A DNA stretch of 13,842 nucleotides, taken from positions 2,252-16,093 of the forward strand of contig NW_013651740.1 of the NCBI RefSeq assembly GCF_000499385.1, written 5' to 3'. This DNA is from Eimeria necatrix (taxonomy: Eukaryota > Apicomplexa > Conoidasida > Eucoccidiorida > Eimeriidae). Shown here piece by piece: positions 8,565-13,842 of this stretch. The notes below the pieces were generated by a model, which saw only the letters and a program-made list of their open reading frames with translations, did not search any database and was not told the DNA's origin. The position numbers were made by a program, and so were the translations under genes. Every line of letters begins with the position of its first letter. The first letter of the stretch is position 1.

Positions 8565-11500
8565 GGGGGGGAATGCAGGCGCTGCTGCTGCTGCTCGGTG
8601 TGCTGCTGCGTGCGGCGAAGGCGGGAAGCTGACGCAGCAAATCACAATGTCGAACTCGGACATCGCGCAGCTGACGAGCTCCGGCACGAACGTGAAGAGC
8701 GCGTTGAAGGCGACTTTCGGGGTGGTGAGTGGCGGCGTTTCTTCGAATGTTTCCAAAGAAGCGGAACAAAGAGAACAACTCAAACACTTCCAATACGAAA
8801 CCGAAACCCTTATCGTCGGAGGCCGAGTCCCAAAAGACGTTTCCGACCCAGACTCCATGGCCGAGTGGTCCGACACAGTTGAGGAACTCCCCATGCCGGT
8901 ACGGAAAGCGCGCCTTTTCTCCCGAATTCCCCGACACATTTCTCCCGCTTTTGTTCCATTTCCTTCATAAATCCATTTAAAACCCCCCTGAACGCGAGAT
9001 CGCACTTCGTTCGTCGCCAGTCTCGCAAAAACGGCTGCTTTCCACTTCACGCCGGAAGCTGCACAGTGCAGCGGCCGCTCGGGTGTATGCGCATACACCT
9101 GAACGCAGGTCAAGATCACCATCCAGTCGCTTTCCTATTTGCTGCCCCAAGAAAAAAAAGAAGCATTTGAAAAGGCTTCGCGTTTTTACGCGGAGGCAGT
9201 TGGAATGTCGAGGTCCGACCTCAGTGCCATGGGGGGAAAAGTCGAGTCCATTGGCGAAGTGGTGAGTTTTCATCTTTTTCACTTTTTTGAAAACCCCGAA
9301 TTTCGCAAGCACGCGCTGAGCCGCAAAGCAAAACTCCAAAAATATTCCATTTCAACTTCTCGCACTTCTTTATTTCTTTCAACAGCCCTCGGTGTTTCTG
9401 TTTTTGTGGAGGTCTATGATGACTTTATTAACGCGGACATATTGTTCTATGCATCTTAGATAAATGCAATAAATGCATTACTCGCAAAATATATCTATAT
9501 GTATGTATTCATATTCTGCATGCATGAAATAAATAATAGGCATATATGCACACATACTGCACTGAACTGAATTGCTAAAACTTCCATATTAATTTAAATT
9601 TAATTGGAGTTCGAATGAATTGCAAAAACTCCAATATGAATTTGAATTTGATTCGAGTCTGGATTGAATTACACAAACTTTAATTCTAATTTGAATTTAA
9701 TTCCGTTTGAATTGAATTGCAAAATCTTTAATTTGAATTTGAATTGAATTTGAATTCGAATTTAATTGCAAAAACTTGAATTTGAATTTGAATTGAATTT
9801 GAATTGAATTTGAATTGAACGGCCAAAATGTGAATTTGAGTCGAATTTGAATTGAACTTGAACAGAATCCCAAGAACTTGAACTGGCCCTCGAACTAAAT
9901 GCAACTTGAACTTGACTTCAACTCGAACTCAATTTAATTCCAATTAAACTCCACCATTAATTCCAATTAAATTCCACCATTTAATTTGAATTAAACTCCA
10001 CCATTAATTCCAATTAAATTCCACCATTTAATTTGAATTAAACTCCACCATTAATTCCAATTAAACTCCAACATTTAATTTGAATTAAACTCCACCATTA
10101 ATTCCAATTAAACTCCAACATTTAATTTGAATTAAACTCCACCATTAATTCCAATTAAATTCCACCATTTAATTTGAATTAAACTCCACCATTAATTCCA
10201 ATTAAATTCCACCATTTAATTTGAATTAAACTTCACCATTAATTCCAATTAAACTCCAACATTTAATTTGAATTAAACTCCACCATTAATTCCAATTAAA
10301 CTCCAACATTTAATTTGAATTAAACTCCACCATTAATTCCAATTAAATTCCACCATTTAATTTGAATTAAACTCCACCATTAATTCCAATTAAATTCCAC
10401 CATTTAATTTGAATTAAACTCCACCATTAATTCCAATTAAACTCCAACATTTAATTTGAATTAAACTCCACCATTAATTCCAATTAAATTCCACCATTTA
10501 ATTTGAATTAAACTCCACCATTAATTCCAATTAAACTCCACCATTTAATTTGAATTAAACTCCACCATTAATTCCAATTAAACTCCACCATTTAATTTGA
10601 ATTAAACTCCACCATTAATTCCAATTAAACTCCACCATTAATTCCAATTAAACTCCAACTTTTAATTTGAATTAAACTCCAATTTTTTGTTCTCTCAGCT
10701 GCGAAAAGCCACGCAAGTCACCTACGCCGGAGACCCTCCTGGCTATGCTTTCTGCGCCCCCCACGAGCGGATTTTGTTGGGTTTTGCACTTCAACTGAAT
10801 TTCCTCAGCGACACAGCCATTGCGCAAGACGCAGAAATCAAAGCCTGCCCTTCCGGCAGGTCCGCAAACCCTAAACCCTAAACCCTAAACCCTAAACCCT
10901 AAACCCTAAACCCTAAACCCTAGCCCTTCAGCCGAGGTCCTGGGCTGGCGGCGTTTTTTCCGCTTTTTTCTGGAAGTGGGGAGGCGGGGTGTATCTACAC
11001 CTGGAGCCGCTGAAGGGGTTGCAAACTGTTGGGGGAAATGCTTTTCACTTTTATTTCTTTTTTCATTTTTTTTACTTCTTTTTTTCTTTTTCAGAGACAA
11101 ATGCGACGGAATTGAAAAACCACCCAAAGAAGGCGATGACACTCGCATTTTCGCCCTTTGTGGCCCCGAGCCCGTCGCAGGACTTGAACAAGTCGTCGCC
11201 CAAGGCCCAGCAGTAAACCCTAAACCCTAAACCCTAAACCCTAAACCTTAAACCCTAAACTCTAAACGCTGAAGACTAGAGTTTGAACGGGCGCAGCCGT
11301 AGCTGCATGGAACGAAACAGCACTGTGCAAAGACCACTACGGTGGGGCCTGTTGCAGCAGCGATGCTTCAGAATGGAAGAACTAGGGTTTAGGGTTTAGG
11401 GTTTAGGGTTTAGGGTTTGTGGCTGTTCAGAAAGCAATGGCTGTTTGCCCCCAAGGCTCTGTCATTTTGAGCGGCTTCACTTTGTCGCTGGCAGGGGGCC

Positions 11501-12445
11501 GTGAGGGTCCCCTGAAAACAATGTTCTTTCCTTGCAGAGCAGGTAAACCCTAAACCCTAAACCCTAAACCCTAAACCCTAAATCCTTGGGAGACGCTAGG
11601 GCTGCAGTGGATGGCCCCGGGATCTCTTGATGGACTTCAGACTTGGGGTTTAGGGTTTACTTGGACTACAAAAATAAGGGAGGGCTAAGCAAATATACAG
11701 GGGATTAGGGTTTAGGGTTTAGGGTTTAGGGTTTAGAGAGTTAAGGATAGCCGGGCGATCTAAGCCTTTGCGGCTTCCTCTTGCGTTTGCTGGCGTGGAA
11801 ACCCTAGTTGTTTGCTTTTGCTTGGTATTGAAGCTCAAACCCTAATTTAGGGTTTACTCGGAATTGTCTCTTTGCTTTCAGGGGTCCCCACATGCAGCGT
11901 TTTGGCCACGCGAGGCATCGAAAAGAACTTCGTGTGGATTGCATGCGTGGAAGAGAAAACGCCAGGCTTGCAGGTAATTGAGGGTTTAGGGTTTAGGGTT
12001 TAGGGTTTAGGGTTTAGGGCTTAGGGTTTCGCGTTTGGAGGGCAGGCTGCGCTGCGCTGCAAAAGATGAGGGGACGCTCACAAGGGTTTGTGCTTCTGTA
12101 TTAGGGTTTAGGGTTTCTCTATTCCTAGGGTTTGTGACCTAGGGTTTAGGGTTTAGGGTTTAGGGTTTGTCTGAAATGAGGGAGGGCTTGGGTTTTGCGT
12201 TCCGGGTTTCTTTTGATCCCGAGGGTTTCAGTCCCTACTCCTCAGGCCCTAGGGCTTAGGATTTAGGGCCTAGGGTTTAGGGTTTAGGGTTTAGGGTTTA
12301 GGGTTTAGGGTTTGTCTTCAGGACATCGTAAATGTGGCGGAGACAGTCACAGGGGTGGCTTCCAAAGTGGTCAATATGGACGGCACTGTTAAAGTCCTTT
12401 GCCCCGAGTCTCTTGGCGTCGCATTTGGTAAATAAATAAATAAAA

Positions 12446-12476
<31 letters not shown>

Positions 12477-12768
12477 ATTAATTAATTAATTAATTAATTA
12501 ATTAAATTAATTAAATTAATTAAAGGATGGCGGTGGCTTTCGTAACTCTCTAGGATCTGCAGCAGCGAAAGAGCAGCATCTGAATTAGCGAAAACAGCAG
12601 CAGCAGCTGCAGCAGCAGCAGCAGCAGCTGCAGCAGCAGCAGCAGCAGCAGCAACTGGGCCGCCAAGTATATCAGTTTATCCGTTTTGGAAGTATGATGT
12701 AAATATGAAGAAGACATAATAAAAGTGAAAGAAACAAAAGGGAGGAAAGCCGAAAGCGTGAAGCTGAA

Positions 12769-12815
<47 letters not shown>

Positions 12816-13038
12816 AGGGTTTGCTGCTGAGCTGCACACGCGGATGGCGAAAGTGCGGATGAAGTTCCAGGAGTGTACAGACGGCGCGAAGGGCTGTCTG
12901 ATCTCGGGGTTGGGAATTTCGGAGTCTTTCTTTTATCGAGCAAAAGACACTCACGCTCTTTTAGGGTTTGTGTCTTGTGCAGAAATGCCAAACTCTTCTT
13001 CAGACACAACTTCCCTGCAGCACAGGGAGAAGAAGTGA
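4941..13038 (+). CDS. PLP: Perforin-like protein (MACPF + APC-beta domains), 13 inferred exons
   Basis: Inferred exons: 4941-5483, 5767-6736, 6972-7160, 7599-8016, 8299-8498, 8621-8898, 9109-9261, 10699-10859, 11095-11212, 11431-11542, 11882-11973, 12322-12427 and 12818-13038 (stop TGA). They sum to 3561 nt (1186 residues) with all phases matching. Apicomplexan PLPs are secreted pore-forming proteins; Toxoplasma PLP1 is micronemal and needed for host-cell egress, and Plasmodium relatives act in egress or cell traversal. Order in this protein: a hydrophobic N-terminal segment and low-complexity region (about 1-500), a basic/acidic helical linker ending SIQDLYSTVKTVSPGL, the MACPF domain (about 567-917, GTHY near 765), then an APC-beta domain (about 925-1180) with three CP...GF...C repeats. 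Length is comparable to Toxoplasma PLP1. The model from 6972 onward is strong; exons 1-2 and the start (4941, or in-frame 4884 giving 1205 residues) are uncertain. The specific PLP paralogue is not assigned. Confidence -1.
4966..5215. repeat. GGGGCCCC-type palindromic GC repeat
   Basis: Dense self-complementary runs of GGGGGCCCCC and variants at about 4970-5010 and 5083-5215. Both strands are free of stops across much of it. Translation gives a Gly-Pro-Pro/Gly-Ala pattern on either strand, which is a base-composition effect and not evidence for collagen. Confidence -1.
5321..5402 (+). repeat. 15-bp CTAGCTAGCCAGGGG tandem repeat encoding LASQG-type pentapeptides
   Basis: About five and a half units of CTAGCTAGCCAGGGG with point changes, in phase with the proposed exon. 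The CTAGCTAG core is the same sequence as the pure GCTA array in the following intron, so one repeat family lies on both sides of the proposed splice donor. Confidence -1.
5501..5720. repeat. GCTA tetranucleotide arrays in the proposed PLP intron 1
   Basis: Runs of (GCTA)n, a perfectly self-complementary tetramer (AGCTAGCT), are interrupted by short spacers. A T-rich tract and TTTGCTGCAG acceptor follow directly (5725-5766). Confidence -1.
5767..6736 (+). other. PLP exon 2: homopolymer-rich region (poly-Ala, poly-Ser, poly-Gln, poly-Lys)
   Basis: CAG and AAG triplet runs are read in the frame that gives Ala and Ser runs, one Gln run and a Lys run. Between them are ordinary-looking stretches: NELDANASGVDVLNALFSR (about 5958-6014), DSLSSLDDLL, and the Asp/Ser/Glu-rich end before a C|GTAAAC donor. 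The other two frames are also nearly open, because a CAG repeat has no stops in any frame, but only this one reaches the donor at 6737 and matches the phase of the next exon. Such homopolymeric amino-acid repeats are characteristic of Eimeria proteins. The region is probably disordered. Confidence -1.
6274..6325 (+). repeat. 15-bp tandem repeat encoding (G)DDPR units
   Basis: GACGATCCCAGGGGA is repeated three times with a fourth partial unit, in frame with PLP exon 2, giving DDPRG repeats. It is a non-triplet repeat inside an otherwise CAG-dominated exon. Confidence -1.
6737..6867. repeat. Longest telomere-like array (AAACCCT, about 18 units), at PLP intron 2 donor
   Basis: The donor reads C|GTAAACCCTAAACCC: GT is followed immediately by the repeat, which runs almost uninterrupted for about 130 bp with two point variants near 6766-6782. 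Confidence -1.
7290..7354 (+). pseudogene. Decayed copy 1 of the first MACPF exon's 5' end
   Basis: After GTGCAG the sequence reads ACTACCTGGGG..., parallel to the real exon at 7599 (ACTACCTCGGG...). Translated in the real phase it gives DYLGSVFNAMKGNP and then a TAG at 7352, against DYLGAGYDAVKGNP in the real exon. The acceptor and frame start are intact, but the copy is only about 45-50 bp long and has no usable downstream donor. Confidence -1.
7438..7484 (+). pseudogene. Decayed copy 2 of the first MACPF exon's 5' end
   Basis: It again follows TTTGTGCAG, 148 bp after copy 1. It resembles copy 1 more than the real exon (shared GTTCTGTGT-like core and GCAACCC) but has lost the YLG motif, and the frame ends at TAG 7482-7484. 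This gradient suggests copy 2 and copy 1 share a duplication history after the first copy was made. Confidence -1.
8017..8298 (+). repeat. CTG-rich minisatellite filling PLP intron 4
   Basis: Four copies of a CAGTTGCTGCGSTCGCGGAG core (8056-8220) are separated by CTG runs of varying length. The intron is 282 bp, a multiple of three, but retention would hit a TGA at 8120-8122. It sits between the two halves of the MACPF domain. Confidence -1.
8499..8620 (+). repeat. CTG run in PLP intron 5
   Basis: About 18 uninterrupted CTG units (8508-8562) plus shorter runs lie between the GTHY exon and the following exon. The donor is GTTCGA at 8499. The CUG-rich tract replaces a normal polypyrimidine tract. 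Confidence -1.
9082..9099. repeat. Perfect 18-bp palindrome GGTGTATGCGCATACACC (inverted motif copy 3)
   Basis: It lies in PLP intron 6, seven bases before the CAG acceptor of exon 7 (9106-9108), preceded by CTCG and followed by TGAA. It is the longest-armed member of the GGTGT..ACACC family in this window. Confidence -1.
9262..10698 (+). repeat. Large AT-rich PLP intron 7 with a 47-bp satellite array
   Basis: After a normal GTGAGT donor comes about 300 bp of unremarkable AT-rich sequence. Degenerate TTTGAATTGAA runs follow (about 9590-9900), then about 15 tandem copies of a 47-bp unit containing TTTAATTTGAATTAAACTCC (about 9940-10680). The array ends just before the TTTTTTGTTCTCTCAG acceptor. 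No exon is visible inside. Confidence -1.
10860..11094 (+). repeat. PLP intron 8: AAACCCT array, inverted motif copy 4 and long T-rich acceptor tract
   Basis: The donor GTCCGC is followed within a few bases by about eight AAACCCT units (10866-10921). GGTGTA-TC-TACACC lies at 10988-11001. A 50-base T-rich tract ends in TTTTTCAG. An ATG-initiated reading through this region belongs to intron sequence. Confidence -1.
12428..12817 (+). repeat. PLP intron 12: AAAT/AATT arrays, CAG run and opposing CTG run at the acceptor
   Basis: The donor GTAAAT merges into (AAAT)n and (AATT)n (12428-12523). A CAG-rich block occupies about 12594-12652 and a CTG run of about 15 units (12769-12814) abuts the CTGCAG acceptor. 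The CAG and CTG blocks are complementary and could pair in the pre-mRNA. Confidence -1.
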
Positions 13039-13059
13039 GCCACGCCCCAGCGACGCGGC

Positions 13060-13094
<35 letters not shown>

Positions 13095-13215
13095 AGTGCT
13101 GCTGCTGCTGCAGCTGCTGCTGCAGCAGCAGCAGTGCTGCTGCTGCGGCGCTGCTGCTGCTGCTGCTGCGGCGCTGTTGCTGCAGCAGCGACAATGCGCG
13201 GATTGCTCCACTAGG
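13039..13215. repeat. CTG/CAG foldback downstream of the PLP stop codon
   Basis: CTG runs at 13063-13093 and 13098-13115 are followed by a CAG run at about 13121-13132, then by further CTG/CGG runs. The segment is probably 3' UTR or immediate flank. The CTGCTGCTGCAGCAGCAG centre is self-complementary. Confidence -1.
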
Positions 13216-13759
13216 CCCCAATTGCATGCGCGAATGTTATTATATGTGTTTAATTTGTGTATATATATTATATATTTGAAATATATATTTATTTATATAT
13301 TTAAATATATATAATATATATATATTTTGTATATTCTCTTAAACATGTATAATATGTGTTTGTGCGCATACAATGTGCAAAATGCTTCATATGTAATACG
13401 AAGAATATTATATATGAACTCTGTTATATATTATATATTATTATATATCATTATATGCATTATATTCTCCACATTATATATATATTATATTATATTATAT
13501 TATATATATTATATTATATTATATTATATATATTATAATATAATATGTAATGCAATATAATGAAATATATTTATATAATATATAATACACAAAAGTACAA
13601 AATGCACAAAGTCCCCAAAGAAGGCCTTTGCAGGAGTTTGTCTTTTTCGAAAAGACGAATTTTCGAACTTTCTTTTCCACTTTAATTAAAAAAAAAAAAA
13701 AGTCCATTAAACAAAACTTCGGACTTTTTGCCTTTTTACCCCTCCAGCTTAGCAAAGTC
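13216..13759. other. AT-rich 3' flank, no gene seen
   Basis: About 13240-13580 is dominated by ATAT/TATATT low-complexity sequence. Then comes mixed AT-rich sequence with a 14-base A tract at about 13689-13702. Short open frames on either strand consist of Ile/Tyr/Phe-rich low-complexity translation and are not supported as genes. Confidence -1.
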
Positions 13760-13842
13760 TTTATTATTAAATCCTTTATTTGCTGCTGCATGCTTTATTA
13801 TTAAATCCTTTATTTGCTGCTGCATGCTTTATTATTAAATCC
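13760..13842. repeat. 34-bp tandem repeat running off the right edge
   Basis: The unit starts TTTATTATTAAATCC and ends GCTGCTGCATGC; two full units (13760 and 13794) and the beginning of a third are present and appear identical. The array probably continues beyond the window. Each unit contains GCATGC next to a short CTG run. Confidence -1.

Larger units (their letters stand above)
7599..9261 (+). other. MACPF domain exons of PLP (exons 4-7)
   Basis: Exon 4 (7599-8016) opens the domain with YLGAGYDAVKGNPLGDP, typical of apicomplexan PLPs, and ends at TG|GTCAGA after DDFSW. Exon 5 (8299-8498) carries LAFTDGVAALP and the MACPF signature WMNFIDQFGTHYIVKLFAG; GTHY is encoded at 8468-8479. Trp stands where the family consensus usually has Tyr at the first signature position. 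Exon 6 (8621-8898) holds QQITMSNSDIAQLTSSGTN, a helical Lys/Glu-rich stretch and EWSDTVEELPMP. Exon 7 (9109-9261) holds VKITIQSLSYLLP and AVGMSRSDLSAMGG. The acceptor before exon 6 (GGCGAAG) is pyrimidine-poor and the weakest of the set. Confidence -1.
10699..13038 (+). other. APC-beta-type C-terminal domain exons of PLP (exons 8-13)
   Basis: Three divergent repeats share the plan C-P/A-x(3-5)-[IV]-x-L/F-G-F...C...C...C-x-E. Repeat 1 is exons 8-9: FCAPHERILLGFALQLNF, then KCDG and IFALCGPE. Repeat 2 is exons 10-11: VCPQGSVILSGFTLSL, MFFPCRAG, PTCSV and FVWIACVEE. Repeat 3 is exons 12-13: VLCPESLGVAFGF, FQECTDGAKGC and LLGFVSCAEM. This triplicate cysteine-rich beta domain is specific to apicomplexan PLPs, where it is thought to mediate membrane binding. 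A short Ser/Thr/Lys tail follows to the stop at 13036-13038. Confidence -1.

Noticed and set aside
9940..10680. CRISPR-like array
   Set aside because: The 47-bp units are directly tandem without unique spacers, in a eukaryotic intron.
11501..11542. Donor at 11501 (GTGAGG) and a 5-nt microexon before GTAAAC
   Set aside because: Reading straight through gives MFFPCRAG, the conserved cysteine segment of the second APC-beta repeat, so the sequence is coding.
12554..12588. Alternative last PLP exon (after TCTCTAG, in phase, ending TAG at 12586)
   Set aside because: It would remove most of the third APC-beta repeat. The exon at 12818-13038 is also in phase and restores the repeat with its cysteines, so it is preferred; the short form could be a minor isoform.
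13519..13791. 90-codon minus-strand frame in the 3' flank
   Set aside because: It is low-complexity Ile/Tyr/Lys translation of AT-rich DNA, with an A-tract-encoded Phe run and no recognisable domain.

Overview
The window looks like the nuclear genome of a coccidian apicomplexan, most likely an Eimeria species. Three things point there: hundreds of interstitial copies of the telomere heptamer TTTAGGG/AAACCCT, frequent CAG/CTG triplet runs that are translated into long homopolymers of Ala, Gln and Ser, and a MACPF (perforin-like) protein of the apicomplexan type. Both recognisable genes lie on the + strand and are split into many small exons. None of them is visible as one long ORF, so the exon models here were built by hand from protein-family similarity, GT..AG sites and codon-phase agreement.

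Region 1 (225-3183): the 3' part of a WD40 histone-binding protein of the RBBP4/RBBP7/MSI1 (CAF-1 p48) family, in ten exons with consistent phase. Roughly the first 120 residues lie upstream of the window. Almost every intron is a telomere-like array running up to the splice sites.

Region 2 (3184-4883): no recognised gene. It begins with short exon-like islands between further TTTAGGG arrays (3253-3966). These are either a C-terminal extension of the WD40 gene or a separate small gene. A GC/T-rich stretch follows, with two copies of a GGTGT..ACACC inverted motif, a CTTT microsatellite and a TGCATGC motif, and is probably the promoter and leader of the next gene.

Region 3 (about 4941-13038): a perforin-like protein (PLP) in 13 inferred exons, 1186 codons from the ATG at 4941. 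It has a poorly constrained low-complexity N-terminus, a clear MACPF domain with the GTHY signature (7599-9261), and a three-repeat cysteine-rich C-terminal domain of the APC-beta type (10699-13038). Its introns carry telomere arrays, CTG minisatellites, a GCTA array, AAAT/AATT runs and a 0.75-kb 47-bp AT-rich satellite. One intron holds two decayed copies of the beginning of the first MACPF exon.

Region 4 (13039-13842): no gene seen. It holds a CTG/CAG foldback, about 330 bp of AT-rich sequence and a 34-bp tandem repeat running off the window.

The two genes have no evident functional link: one is a nuclear chromatin factor, the other a secreted pore-forming protein. What unites the window is how repeats are organised relative to splicing. 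Telomere arrays start at donors and end near acceptors, they have a consistent polarity where both orientations occur, and CAG is found in exons while CTG dominates introns.
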